Of a stretch of 64,000 nucleotides of DNA, positions 23,580 to 32,638 are shown piece after piece. The translations under genes and the position numbers were made by a program. The notes beneath the pieces are model-generated. The model ran no database searches. It saw only the letters and a program-made list of their open reading frames with translations, and had not been told where the DNA came from. This DNA comes from Caldinitratiruptor microaerophilus (GTDB lineage Bacteria > Bacillota > Sulfobacillia > Symbiobacteriales > ZC4RG38): positions 2,666,001-2,730,000 of the forward strand of contig NZ_AP025628.1 of assembly GCF_025999835.1 (NCBI RefSeq). Direction: 5' to 3'. How positions within the stretch are numbered: the first letter of the stretch is position 1; each line of letters begins with the position of its first letter.

Positions 23580-24731
23580 TCACCGTGTCAACTCCGTGTG
23601 CGTGATGGTCATGCGCGCGACGTCGATCTCCATCGCCGCCCGGCGGAAGACCTCCGGCCAGCGGGGCTCCAGGTCACGCCACGCGCCGGGGTAGCGAATG
23701 CGGACGCGCTGGGCGAAGTTCCAGACGTCTGCACCCAACGCCTGGGTCCGCCCCAGTGCCCGGGTGATGGCATCGCGCACGTGGGAGGCGAGTGCCTCCT
23801 CCACCTTCGCCAGCGTCTCGGGCTCGCTCACGACGCCCCCGCAGGGCACGTCCGCGATCACGACCTCCCCCCACGCGGTGACGCGGAACCGGACACTCGC
23901 CTCGGAAAGGACGGGGTCGACGGCGGTGAGCCCGCGCTGCACCCGGGCAGAAAGCCGTCGGCCCGGGTTCCCCGGGCACGGCACGGTGAGGACCTGATCC
24001 CGCGCCTGGCCACGGAGCCACATTGCGCCTTCGAGCTCCGATCCCGTCAGCTCCCCCACCCAGCGGTCCCCCCGGAAGATGCCGGCGCCTTCGATCATGA
24101 CCTCGGATGGCGGGGCTCGCCTCTCCCCGGTGGGATGCGGCACGACCCCGACAACCGGGGCCAGCGGGTCCCAACCGGGCTCGACCAGCGCGCGCAGGAA
24201 ATCCTTCAGGTTCACCCGGGGGCTGGCGCGGCTGCGGGTCAGTTCCCCCAGCCCCATCGGCATGACGGACTCGAGGAGCAGGGGTTGGGTGAGCAGATCC
24301 CGGGCGGTACCGCGCGCCACCACGATCTGGCTGGTGAGTCGGACCTCGTGGGCGCGCAGCAAGAAATCGGAGACCTCGCCGATACCCTCTCGGGCCATTC
24401 GCTGCCCGAGCACGATGACCTGGCTGTGCTGGAGCGTCACCTGGCGGGGGATCTTGCGCTGGGAACGCCAGATCGCGTCCGCCAGGGTAGGTGCTCCGGC
24501 GAGGACGAGCACCGTGCCGCCGGCGTCCACACGGAGCTCCTCATCGCCTTTGCCCGGCCCTCCGACGGGATCGGCGATGGCCAGGGTGACCTGAAGATCC
24601 CCTGACTCTGACCGGTCAATCCCCAGTGCCAGCACCACGGCCAGATCGTTGGCTTCCCGCCGGCTCCAGCACCCGGTAAGGAAGAGGAGCGCGACGAGAA
24701 GCCCCAGCGCCGGGACCCTAGGCCGGCCCAC
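23580..24731 (-). CDS. gerC: Spore germinant receptor subunit C (Ger(x)C lipoprotein)
   Basis: A GTG at 24731 after GAGAAGGGGTG gives 383 residues. The N-terminus ALGLLVALLFLTGC is a signal peptide with a lipobox cysteine. The body matches Ger(x)C: REANDLAVVLALGID, QHSQVIVLGQRMAREG, FLLRAHEVRL, LKDFLRALVEPG, GAGIFRGDRWVGEL, and a final domain with NFAQRVRIRYPGAW. It is the lipid-anchored C subunit of a germinant receptor in the spore inner membrane. The start overlaps the B gene by 14 bp. Genes run A-B-C. Confidence 0.92.
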   Translation of the reverse strand: MGRPRVPALGLLVALLFLTGCWSRREANDLAVVLALGIDRSESGDLQVTLAIADPVGGPGKGDEELRVDAGGTVLVLAGAPTLADAIWRSQRKIPRQVTLQHSQVIVLGQRMAREGIGEVSDFLLRAHEVRLTSQIVVARGTARDLLTQPLLLESVMPMGLGELTRSRASPRVNLKDFLRALVEPGWDPLAPVVGVVPHPTGERRAPPSEVMIEGAGIFRGDRWVGELTGSELEGAMWLRGQARDQVLTVPCPGNPGRRLSARVQRGLTAVDPVLSEASVRFRVTAWGEVVIADVPCGGVVSEPETLAKVEEALASHVRDAITRALGRTQALGADVWNFAQRVRIRYPGAWRDLEPRWPEVFRRAAMEIDVARMTITHTELTR

Positions 24732-25833
24732 GGGTCTGCACCCCTTCTCGGCTCCCGCTCCGCCGCCCCCGCATGGTGGACACGACGAGCAGGAGAAGCG
24801 GCACACCGAGTTCGAGGGGAAACGTGATTCGGGTCCACTGTTCCACGCCCCAGTTCGCTTCCGCCGGAAACCCCGCCCAGACCTGGGTCAGCCCGAGGGC
24901 AACACCCGCCAGAACGAGCACGGTCTGCGGCCGGTAGGGAATGCCCAGCGCGTGGCCGACCCCCATTCCCGCCGCCCAGAGGCAAAGCGCGACCTTGACG
25001 AACATGCCGGTGAGCCAGACGCTCACCAGCACGACCTCCACCCGCTCGAAGAATTGCCCGATCCGAACCTGCTGAACCAGCACGAAGATCGGGTACGTGG
25101 ACATGGCCGTGAGCGACGGGCCGAAGACAACGATGCTCAGGAAGGTCACGAGGCTCAGCCAACCCGCGGCGACGGCGTAGCCTCCGAGAGCCCAGCGCAG
25201 CCCCATACGGGGCGGTTCCACGTGGGGAAGTAGAAAGCCCAGGATCACGGACTCGCCGAACCAGCCCAGGGAGGGCAGGGCGCCGTCCCAGACGGCCCGG
25301 AGGCCGGCTTCGACGGCGGGGAGCGCGGACCGGAAGTCCGCCTGGTTCAGGACCAGGAGAATCCCCACGGCTCCCGAGGCAAAGTACACGAACGCCGCCA
25401 GGCCGCCGATCCGGGCCAGGACCTCGATCCCGTCGTAGACGGCGTACGCGGCGAGAAGGGCCATGGAGGCGCCGATGAAGAGCGGCGGCGTTCCCCTCAG
25501 GATGGCCATCCCGAGGAAATCCATCACGTTGCGGATCACCAGGGAACACAGAAAGATGAAGAACGCCGGCCACACGAGGCCCAGCATCCGGCCGGGCCAG
25601 GGGCCCAGCAGGGTCTGGCCGACCTCGACGAGGCTGAGGCCGCGGTGGCGCGAGGCGAGCGCTGACACCACCAGGACGACGGGCAGTGCGGCCATCGCCC
25701 CGACCAGGACGGACAGCCAGGCGTCACGGCCCGCCCGGGCGGCCATGGCAGCCGGCACGAAGAACAAAAGCGCCACGTGACTGTAGAGCGCCAGGAAGCT
25801 GGCGACCTGATACGCCCGGATTCGGTGCCGCAC
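24718..25833 (-). CDS. gerB: Spore germinant receptor subunit B (permease-like)
   Basis: This 371-residue APC-superfamily spore germination permease has about ten membrane helices. Family-like segments: YQVASFLALYSHVALLFFVP, GLSLVEVGQTLLGPWPGRML, FLGMAILRGTPPLFIGASMA, and PYRPQTVLVLAGVALGL. It forms the membrane, ligand-sensing subunit with A and C. A GTG start follows the A gene by 16 bp. The ligand is unknown; in the GerAB family it is usually an amino acid. Confidence 0.92.
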   Translation of the reverse strand: MRHRIRAYQVASFLALYSHVALLFFVPAAMAARAGRDAWLSVLVGAMAALPVVLVVSALASRHRGLSLVEVGQTLLGPWPGRMLGLVWPAFFIFLCSLVIRNVMDFLGMAILRGTPPLFIGASMALLAAYAVYDGIEVLARIGGLAAFVYFASGAVGILLVLNQADFRSALPAVEAGLRAVWDGALPSLGWFGESVILGFLLPHVEPPRMGLRWALGGYAVAAGWLSLVTFLSIVVFGPSLTAMSTYPIFVLVQQVRIGQFFERVEVVLVSVWLTGMFVKVALCLWAAGMGVGHALGIPYRPQTVLVLAGVALGLTQVWAGFPAEANWGVEQWTRITFPLELGVPLLLLVVSTMRGRRSGSREGVQTRGPA

Positions 25834-25849
25834 CCCGACCGCCCTCCGG

Positions 25850-27514
25850 TCACATCCGGGAGTACGCAGGCGGCTTCCCGCCGGGGCTGCGCCGCACGTC
25901 CCGCGGGGCCAGGATGCCGGGGCGGCGCTTCATCCGCCACCACGGCATCCGAAAGACGACGTCTTTCTGCTCGTCCACGGAAAGCGGGGCCAGCGGCGCC
26001 AGGTACGGGACGCCGAACGACCGCAGCCTCGCCATGTGGATGAGGATGGCCATGACCCCGATGAAGATCCCGTAGGCGCCCAGGGTGCCGGCCAGGAGCA
26101 TCATCGGAAAGCGCAGGAGGCGCACGGCCAGGGCCGCATTGAACCGGGGCAGCAGGAACGAGGCGATCCCCGTCAGGGAGACCACGATCACCATCGGTGC
26201 GGAGACGATTCCCGCCCGCACCGCCGCCTCCCCGATCACCAGGGCGCCGACGATGCTCACGGACTGGCCCACCATGCGGGGCAGCCTCAGGCCCGCCTCA
26301 CGCAGGGCCTCGAAGGCAACCTCCATGAGGAGCGCCTCCACGACCGCAGGGAAGGGGATCCTCTCCCGGGCCCGCATGATGGTGAGCAGTAGCGGGGTCG
26401 GGAGCATCTCCTGGTGAAACGTGGTGATCGCGATGTAGAAGGAGGGCCCCAGGAGGGCTACCAGGAGGTAGATCCACCGCAGCAGGCGGATGGCGCCTGC
26501 CGCGGGGTATCGCTCGTAGTAATCCTCAGGCGCCTGGAGCATCTCCGGGAAGACGGTCGGCACGAGGAGCGCGAAGGGCGTACCGTCGGTCAGGATGGCG
26601 ACCCGCCCCTCCAGGAGGTCGGCCGCCACCACGTCCGGCCGCTCGGTGTGCTTGATGAGCGGAAACACCGTCCAGGGCGTGTCCTCGATGAACTCCTCCA
26701 GATATCCGCTCTCCAGCACACCGTCGATCTGGACACCCTGCAGGCGCCGGCGGACTTCCGCCAGGAGGTCAGGAGACACCACCCCGGCCACGTAGAGGAT
26801 GGCCACCCGGGTGCGGGTGACGTTCCCGAACCGAAGCGTCTCGACGCGCAGGCGGGGGCTCCGGATCTTCCGCCGGATCAGGGCGGTGTTGACCACGATG
26901 TCCTCCGTGAACCCCTCGCGGGGCCCGCGGACGACGCTCTCCGTATCCGGCTCCGAAACCCCCCGGCGTTCACCGCCCTCCGTGTCGAGCCGGAGGCAGC
27001 GCGTCGCCCCGGCCACGAAGATCACGCTCTCCCCCTGGCTCAGGGCATCGGCGGCCTCCCGCAGGGACAGGCCCTCCCGTACACGAGGGGCAGACGCCCC
27101 CAGCTGGGTGTACCGGAGCAGGTGATCCTCGGGCCTGGCACCTGCGGGCGGGTGCCACTCGAATGTCAGCGCCCCCACCAGGCGCTCCAGGGAGCGCTTC
27201 TCCACCAGACCCGCCACGTAGGCCAACAGCACCGCCACGTCCCCGCGGTGGACCCGTACTGGCCGGAAGACGACGTCGCTGCTCGAACCGAAGAGAAAGT
27301 GCAGCACCACCTCGTTCTCCTGCAGGTCAGCCGATACCGGCAGTACGAGATCCTGCCGGAGAAGGGCCTCCGCAGCCCGCCGGTGGCGCTCCCCGGGATC
27401 CGGCAGGACCCGCAGGGAAGCGGCAAGCTGCGGGTACCCGTGCTTCTCCAGGTACCGGAGAAGCACGTCGACGTCCCGGGTTGGGGGTTTCAGCCTTCGT
27501 ATCCCGAAACGCAC
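25850..27514 (-). CDS. gerA: Spore germinant receptor subunit A
   Basis: A 554-residue GerA-family protein: soluble N-terminal domains (about residues 1-340, including GREGFTEDIVVNTALIRRKI-like region and LESGYLEEFIEDTPWTVFPL) and a C-terminal membrane domain with RIPFPAVVEALLMEVAFEAL and LRLPRMVGQSVSIVGALVIG. It is the oligomeric ion-channel subunit of the germinosome. A GTG at 27514 after GGAGAGGG leads the A-B-C operon. These genes are normally switched on in the forespore, the compartment whose chromosome would keep the element. Confidence 0.93.
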   Translation of the reverse strand: MRFGIRRLKPPTRDVDVLLRYLEKHGYPQLAASLRVLPDPGERHRRAAEALLRQDLVLPVSADLQENEVVLHFLFGSSSDVVFRPVRVHRGDVAVLLAYVAGLVEKRSLERLVGALTFEWHPPAGARPEDHLLRYTQLGASAPRVREGLSLREAADALSQGESVIFVAGATRCLRLDTEGGERRGVSEPDTESVVRGPREGFTEDIVVNTALIRRKIRSPRLRVETLRFGNVTRTRVAILYVAGVVSPDLLAEVRRRLQGVQIDGVLESGYLEEFIEDTPWTVFPLIKHTERPDVVAADLLEGRVAILTDGTPFALLVPTVFPEMLQAPEDYYERYPAAGAIRLLRWIYLLVALLGPSFYIAITTFHQEMLPTPLLLTIMRARERIPFPAVVEALLMEVAFEALREAGLRLPRMVGQSVSIVGALVIGEAAVRAGIVSAPMVIVVSLTGIASFLLPRFNAALAVRLLRFPMMLLAGTLGAYGIFIGVMAILIHMARLRSFGVPYLAPLAPLSVDEQKDVVFRMPWWRMKRRPGILAPRDVRRSPGGKPPAYSRM

Positions 27515-27637
27515 GCGTCTGCCCTCTCCCCGGGGCCCGCCGGCCGTCGCATGCCGACACCGTGACGCACGTTCCCTTCGGCACCATGGTTTCCCATGCC
27601 CGTCACGGCTATGCGCCCCGCACCGGGACGGCAGCCG

Positions 27638-28402
27638 TCACCGGCCCACCGCCCCGGGGGCGTGGGCGCCCTTCGCGTTCACGAGCCGATCCCTCAGCCG
27701 CACCACCTCACCGATCACCACCGTGGCCGGCGGCCCCAGACCCGCGGCGCGGGCACGCTCGGCGATGTCCGCCAGGGTACCGGTGACCACCTGCTGATCC
27801 GGCCAGGTCCCGCGCCGCACCACGGCAGCCGGGGTCGCTGGTGAACGGCCGGCAGCCATCAGGCGCTGCGAGATCGCGGGAAGGTTCTTCATCCCCATGA
27901 GCAAGACGATGGTGTCCAACCCCGCCGCCGCCTCCCAGGCCGGTCCGGCAGATCCGCTGCAGGTGTGTCCCGTGGCGATCACCACGCTCGTAGCCTGGGC
28001 ACGGTGGGTGACGGGGATCCCGGCGGCGGCCGGCGCCGCGATGGCGGCGCTGACCCCCGGGACCACCTCGAAGGGGATGCTCCGTGTCGCGAGGTACTCG
28101 GCCTCCTCCCCGCCGCGGCCAAAAACGAACGGGTCGCCGCCCTTGAGGCGGCACACCTCCAGGCCGCGGACCGCCAGGCTCTCCAGCATCCGGTTGATGT
28201 CGTCCTGGGAGACGGTCTCCCACCCTTCTCCTTTCCCGACGTAATACAGCTGGGCATCGGGACGGGCCTCGGCCAGCAGCTCGGGGGCCACCAGCCGGTC
28301 GTAGACGATGGCGTCCGCACGGCGGATGCACGCCAGCCCCCGCACGGTGATGAGGCCGGGGTCGCCCGGCCCCGCGCCGACGAGGTACACCTTGCCCGTC
28401 AC
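27638..28402 (-). CDS. cobA: Uroporphyrinogen-III C-methyltransferase
   Basis: A GTG at 28402, overlapping the previous stop as GTGA, gives 254 residues. SUMT motifs are present: VYLVGAGPGDPGLITVRG, DAIVYDRLV, KGEGWETVSQDDINRML, CRLKGGDPFVFGRGGEEAE, VVPGVSAAIAAPAAAGIPVTHR and VVLLMG-like FDTIVLLMGMKNL. It adds methyls at C2 and C7 of uroporphyrinogen III from SAM to form precorrin-2, the entry step to cobalamin and siroheme. It is the last gene of the corrin operon. Confidence 0.93.
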   Translation of the reverse strand: MTGKVYLVGAGPGDPGLITVRGLACIRRADAIVYDRLVAPELLAEARPDAQLYYVGKGEGWETVSQDDINRMLESLAVRGLEVCRLKGGDPFVFGRGGEEAEYLATRSIPFEVVPGVSAAIAAPAAAGIPVTHRAQATSVVIATGHTCSGSAGPAWEAAAGLDTIVLLMGMKNLPAISQRLMAAGRSPATPAAVVRRGTWPDQQVVTGTLADIAERARAAGLGPPATVVIGEVVRLRDRLVNAKGAHAPGAVGR

Positions 28403-28980
28403 AGGCCCTCCTCCTCCCGGGGAAGGCGCCAGGCGCCCCCGTCCGAAGGCCGGCATCGGTCGCCCTCCGAGGCGGGCAGGGCGAATCGCATCCCCGTGGT
28501 CAGCTCCGTGACGGCCGTCTCGAGAACCGCGGCGAGGCGGTCCCGGAGCGCCCGTGCGAGGGAGGGGCTCATACCGCCCGTGCTGATGGCCAACGTCAGG
28601 GACCCCGCCCGGTGAACGGCAGGGAGAATCATGTTGCCGAGCTCCGGTGCCCCCGCCACGTTGACCCAGAGCCCCAGGCCCCGCGCCTCGGCAGCGACGG
28701 CCGCGTCCACCTCCGGCACCCCGGTGCAGGCGAAGACGAGGGCATGCCCGCGCGCGTCTCCGGGGGCGTAGCGCCGCCGCTCCCAGGTCACACGCCCCGC
28801 CCCGGCGAGGGCAGCCAGCTCCGGCGCCGCGTCGGGGCTCACCACGCGGACCGCCGCCCCGGCCCCCACGAGCCCCGAGACCTTGCGTGAGGCGACGGGC
28901 CCGCCGCCCACGACCAGGCAGGGCAGGCCGGAGACATCGAGAAACACGGGGTAGAGCGCGGGGAGAGACTGGTAGGACAT
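28399..28980 (-). CDS. Precorrin-2 dehydrogenase/sirohydrochlorin synthase (CysG N-domain/Met8 type)
   Basis: This 193-residue protein has the Rossmann start YPVFLDVSGLPCLVVGGGPV with ASRKVSGLVGAGA, then VFACTGVPEVDAAVA, WVNVAG and LTLAISTGGMSPSLARALRD. It oxidises precorrin-2 to sirohydrochlorin with NAD+. It may supply the cobalt chelatase CbiX in the same operon, the anaerobic early-cobalt route. Both ends overlap or nearly abut neighbouring genes. Confidence 0.9.
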   Translation of the reverse strand: MSYQSLPALYPVFLDVSGLPCLVVGGGPVASRKVSGLVGAGAAVRVVSPDAAPELAALAGAGRVTWERRRYAPGDARGHALVFACTGVPEVDAAVAAEARGLGLWVNVAGAPELGNMILPAVHRAGSLTLAISTGGMSPSLARALRDRLAAVLETAVTELTTGMRFALPASEGDRCRPSDGGAWRLPREEEGL

Positions 28981-28986
28981 CCCGGC

Positions 28987-29832
28987 TCACTCCTGCCGCG
29001 ACCCGAGGACCCGCTCCAGTTTCTCCGCCGTCAGCGACTCCCACTGGCCGATCCCCTCGCGACGCCGCCCCGCCGCGTCGTACTTGTTGTGATAGCCGCG
29101 GGGAGTGATCATGTAGCCCTTGTACGTGTAGGTGTTGGAGTTCCCGATGAGGATCGTCGTGAGCATCCCGATCTCATGGTCCAGGACGTGGGCCAGGTCG
29201 GTCAGAACCACCGACTGCCTCTCGCGGTACGCGCTCTTGACCAGCGCGCAGGGGGTGGTGGGCGAACGGTACCGGCCGATGACCTCGACCGCCTCGACCA
29301 CCTGCCGCTGCCGCCGACCGCTCGCCGGGTTGTAGAGGGCGATGACGAAGTCGGCGCTGGCGGCCGCATCGAGCCTCCGGAGGATCACGTCCCACGGGGT
29401 GAGGAGGTCGCTCAGGCTGATCGCTGCGAAATCGTGCATGATGGGCGCGCCGACCAGGGCCGCGCACGCGTTCAGGGCGGTGACCCCCGGGACGATCTCC
29501 AGCTCCACGCCCGTCTCGGGGTCCCACCCGCGCCCGGCCAGCACCTCGAGCACGAGGCCGGCCATGCCGTACACCCCGGCGTCGCCGCTGGAGATCACCG
29601 CGACCCTGCGCCCCTGTTCGGCCCGCTCGACCGCGGCAACGGCCCGGGCGATCTCCTCCTGCATCCCGCTGCGGATGACCTCCTTGCCCTCGAGAAGGGG
29701 CCGGACCAGGCCGATGTACGTGGTGTAGCCCACCACCACTTCCGAATCCTCGATCGCCTCCCGGGCCCTCCGCGTGAGATGCGCCTCCGCGCCCGGCCCG
29801 AACCCCACGACGTACAGCTTCCCGCGCCCCAA
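28987..29832 (-). CDS. cbiH: Cobalt-precorrin-3 C17-methyltransferase
   Basis: A TTG at 29832 follows GGAAGGAGG by about 7 bp and is preferred to an upstream GTG without such a site. The 281-residue product has GKLYVVGFGPGAEAHLT, VVGYTTYIGLV, SSGDAGVYGMAGLVLEVL, EIVPGVTALNACAALVGAP, SLSDLLTPWDVILRRLDAA, ALYNPASGRR and a STTILIGNS-like end (LTTILIGNSNT). It methylates C17 and promotes ring contraction. The C-terminal 30 residues extend slightly past the usual domain. Confidence 0.92.
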   Translation of the reverse strand: MGRGKLYVVGFGPGAEAHLTRRAREAIEDSEVVVGYTTYIGLVRPLLEGKEVIRSGMQEEIARAVAAVERAEQGRRVAVISSGDAGVYGMAGLVLEVLAGRGWDPETGVELEIVPGVTALNACAALVGAPIMHDFAAISLSDLLTPWDVILRRLDAAASADFVIALYNPASGRRQRQVVEAVEVIGRYRSPTTPCALVKSAYRERQSVVLTDLAHVLDHEIGMLTTILIGNSNTYTYKGYMITPRGYHNKYDAAGRRREGIGQWESLTAEKLERVLGSRQE

Positions 29833-29882
29833 CCGGATGCCTCCTTCCTCATCCGTGCGATCCACAACCCAACCCGGCGGAC

Positions 29883-30716
29883 CTAGAGCGGACGGGCCGC
29901 CGCTGCCTCCTCGATGCGCTCCCCCAGGATCGGCAGGAAGCGCGGGTGTTCGCCCACGCCCTCCAGCCCGGCCAGCCAGAAGGCGACGCCGGGAGACCGG
30001 CGCGCCCAGTCGGCGGTGATCCGGGCGATCCGCTTGACCAGCACCCCGGTGAAGAGGAAATAGGGCAGCACGACCACCTGGCGGGCGCCCAGGGCCACAG
30101 TGCGCCGCAGGGCGGTGTCCAGGTCCGGCACCGTGACGCCGATGAAGCAGAGTTCCACCCAGTCCACGGCGAGCGGGCCACCGCCGGCCCGCAGCGCCTC
30201 CCACAGGAGACGCCCGACCTTGTAGAAGTCGGAATTGGCCTCGGGGTCGCTCGACCCCCGCCCCACCAGCACCAGCACGGCGGGCGGGTCTGCGATGGGC
30301 TCTGCCGGACGACCGGCGTCCCCGGCCCCCGCCACTGGGCGCGCGGCGGCCAGGTGGTCCAGCAGGATCGGGATGACGGCCGGCTCCACGCCGATCGGCC
30401 GCCCGTACCGGAACACCACGCCGGGATGCCGTTCCCTGGCCGCCTCGAGGTGGCCCGGGATCTCCTCCTTGGCGTGCCCGGCGGCAAAGAGGGTCAGGGG
30501 CACGGTCACCACTTCCTGACAACCGGCCGCCACCAGGGCGTCGATCCCCTCGGGCACTTCCGGATTGGCCAGCTCGATGAAGGATGGCTGCACCCGCCAG
30601 CCGCTCTCCTGGACGCGGGGCAGCCGGGCCGCCCGCTCGACCACCCGGAGGAACTGCGCGTTCCCCTCCGGGTCCCGGCTGCCGTGACCCACGAGCAGCA
30701 GCCCACGCTGCTTCAC
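29883..30716 (-). CDS. cbiX: Sirohydrochlorin cobaltochelatase, two CbiX domains
   Basis: A GTG at 30716 overlaps the preceding stop (GTGA). The 277-residue protein has two tandem CbiX-like domains. The first starts LLLVGHGSRDPEGN and has VPLTLFAAGHAKEEIP with the metal-site histidine; the second starts VLVLVGRGSSDPEANSDFYK and has VVLPYFLFTGVLVKR. In the second half the usual His of GHGS is Arg (VGRGSS) and the GHAK histidine is absent, so only the first half looks catalytic. It inserts cobalt into sirohydrochlorin. Confidence 0.9.
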   Translation of the reverse strand: MKQRGLLLVGHGSRDPEGNAQFLRVVERAARLPRVQESGWRVQPSFIELANPEVPEGIDALVAAGCQEVVTVPLTLFAAGHAKEEIPGHLEAARERHPGVVFRYGRPIGVEPAVIPILLDHLAAARPVAGAGDAGRPAEPIADPPAVLVLVGRGSSDPEANSDFYKVGRLLWEALRAGGGPLAVDWVELCFIGVTVPDLDTALRRTVALGARQVVVLPYFLFTGVLVKRIARITADWARRSPGVAFWLAGLEGVGEHPRFLPILGERIEEAAAARPL

Positions 30717-32638
30717 GCGCCACCACCTCCTGGTTGGACACGTGGTTGGACACGTGCCACCGCCACGGTGCAGTTCCCGCTCTTCACCTTCGGTACGACG
30801 AGGGGGCCACCCGCGGACAGCACCGCCGCCGGCTCCGCGACCCCCCGTGCCCCGACGTAGCGCATGGGCGCCTCGGACGGGCTGGGCACCTCCACGGAAT
30901 TGAGCGCCTCCGCGTCGTAGAAATCGATCCGGAGCCCCTGCGCGGCCGCGTAGGCGAGGAGCCCCGGCTCGTCCTGCTTGCGGTCGATGCTCGCCAGGTT
31001 GCGCACCGAGAGAGGGCTCAGCCCGGCGCCGGCCAGGACGGCCGCCACCGCCCCGGCGATCTCCTCCGCCGGAGTCCCGCGGTTGCACCCGATGCCCACA
31101 ACGAGGCTCTGCGGCCGGTACACCACTGCCTTGCCGAGAAGCGATGCATGTTCGGGCCCGAGGACCCGGTCCGTGATCACGAGCGCGGCCGCGTACTCCG
31201 GCGCGGCGGCCTCTTCCAGGCTGGCCACCCGGCGGATGTTCTCCGGCAGGGGTCTGTCCGGCGGCCACCAGTCCGGTTCGCCCGCGTCCTGGTACACCGC
31301 CACCGGCTCGCCGTTCACCACGGCGGCGCTGGCCGCGGTCACGTTCTCCCAGCCCTCGATCCTCCAGCCGAACTCGTGCCCGAGCAGGTCCACCGCGACG
31401 GTCTCCCGCACGTCCGAGGCCGTCGTGACCACCGGGGTGGCGCCGAGGACCCGCGCCACCCGCCGGGCGAGCGCGTTCGCCCCGCCCAGGTGTCCGGAGA
31501 GGACGGCGATGGCGAAGGTCCCCCGGTCGTCCACCACCACGACCCCCGGGTCCGTCTTCTTGTCCCGCAGGTGCGGGGCGACCATGCGCACCACCGCCCC
31601 CAGCGAGACGAACGCCACGATCCCGTCGTAGCGGCGGAACAGGTCCCCCATCCGCTGGCTGACGGGATCTTCGAAGACCCGGGCGCCCGGCGCCAGGGCG
31701 GCGAACTTGGGGGGGACCCAGTGGTCCGCCTCCGGCAGGGCCGCGGCCAGGCGTGCCGCCAGGGCGGTTCCGTGCCGCGTGATGCTGAGGACGGCGACCC
31801 GTCCCCTCGAGCGGGGCGCTGGTCCTCCCGCGCCGAGCCCGTCGGGCTTCCCGGCCGCGCGCCGGTACCGGTGGCTGAAGGACGCGTCGTAGAGCCGCGA
31901 CCGCCCTTCCACCCGGGCGTGGAGCCCGGAACCGAAGACCTCGCCCACCAGGATCAGCGCGTGCGAGCGGATGCGGGCCTCCCGGACCCGCTGGGCGATG
32001 TCCGCCAGGGTGCCGCGGACGACCCTCTCCTCCGGCCACGTCACCCGGTACACCACGGCCACCGGAGTGTCATCGGGGTACCCGCCCGCCCGCAGCTCCT
32101 CCACCACCCGGTCGATCATCCCCACGCTGAGGAAGAGGCACAGGGTGGTGCGGTGGGCCGCCAGGTCCCGGAGCCGCTCCCCAGGGGGCATGGGGGTGCG
32201 CCCCTCCACGCGCGTGAGGATCACGGTCTGGGCCAGCTCCGGCACCGTGAGCTCTGCTCCCAGGGCAGCGGCCGCCGCGAAGACCGAGGACACGCCGGGG
32301 ACGATCTCGTATGGAATCCCCATCTCGGCCAGGCGGCGGGCCTGCTCGTACACCGCGCCGTACAGGCTCGGGTCCCCCGTGTGCACCCGGGCCACGCTGC
32401 CCCCAACCCGGGCTACCCGGACCATGGCCTCCACGATCTCGTCGTGGGTGAGCGAGGCGCTGCCCAGGACCTCCGCCCCCGGCTTCGCCCAGTCGGTGAT
32501 CGCCGGATTCACCAGCGAGTCCGTGTACAGGATCAGGTCGGCCGACCGGATGATCGCCTCCGCCTTGCGGGTAACGAGGTCCAGGCTGCCGGGGCCGGCC
32601 CCGACGAAGTACACCTTGCCGACCGGCACGGGGCTCAC
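30713..32638 (-). CDS. cbiFG: Fused cobalt-precorrin-4 methyltransferase (CbiF/CobM) and CbiG hydrolase
   Basis: This 641-residue fusion starts with a CobM/CbiF domain (residues 1 to about 255: VYFVGAGPGSLDLVTRKAE, HTGDPSLYGAVYEQ, IPYEIVPGVSSVFAAAAALG), the C11 methylase. After a linker, a CbiG domain (about 285-625) follows: VAVLSITRHGTALAARLA, FVSLGAVVRMVAPHL, VVDDRGTFAIAVLSGHLGGAN, LVVGIGCNRGTPAEEI and the final YVGARGVAEPAAVL. CbiG opens the delta-lactone with release of acetaldehyde in the anaerobic path. The two steps are nearly consecutive, so the fusion may channel substrate. GTG start, GTGA overlap with cbiL. Confidence 0.93.
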   Translation of the reverse strand: MSPVPVGKVYFVGAGPGSLDLVTRKAEAIIRSADLILYTDSLVNPAITDWAKPGAEVLGSASLTHDEIVEAMVRVARVGGSVARVHTGDPSLYGAVYEQARRLAEMGIPYEIVPGVSSVFAAAAALGAELTVPELAQTVILTRVEGRTPMPPGERLRDLAAHRTTLCLFLSVGMIDRVVEELRAGGYPDDTPVAVVYRVTWPEERVVRGTLADIAQRVREARIRSHALILVGEVFGSGLHARVEGRSRLYDASFSHRYRRAAGKPDGLGAGGPAPRSRGRVAVLSITRHGTALAARLAAALPEADHWVPPKFAALAPGARVFEDPVSQRMGDLFRRYDGIVAFVSLGAVVRMVAPHLRDKKTDPGVVVVDDRGTFAIAVLSGHLGGANALARRVARVLGATPVVTTASDVRETVAVDLLGHEFGWRIEGWENVTAASAAVVNGEPVAVYQDAGEPDWWPPDRPLPENIRRVASLEEAAAPEYAAALVITDRVLGPEHASLLGKAVVYRPQSLVVGIGCNRGTPAEEIAGAVAAVLAGAGLSPLSVRNLASIDRKQDEPGLLAYAAAQGLRIDFYDAEALNSVEVPSPSEAPMRYVGARGVAEPAAVLSAGGPLVVPKVKSGNCTVAVARVQPRVQPGGGGA

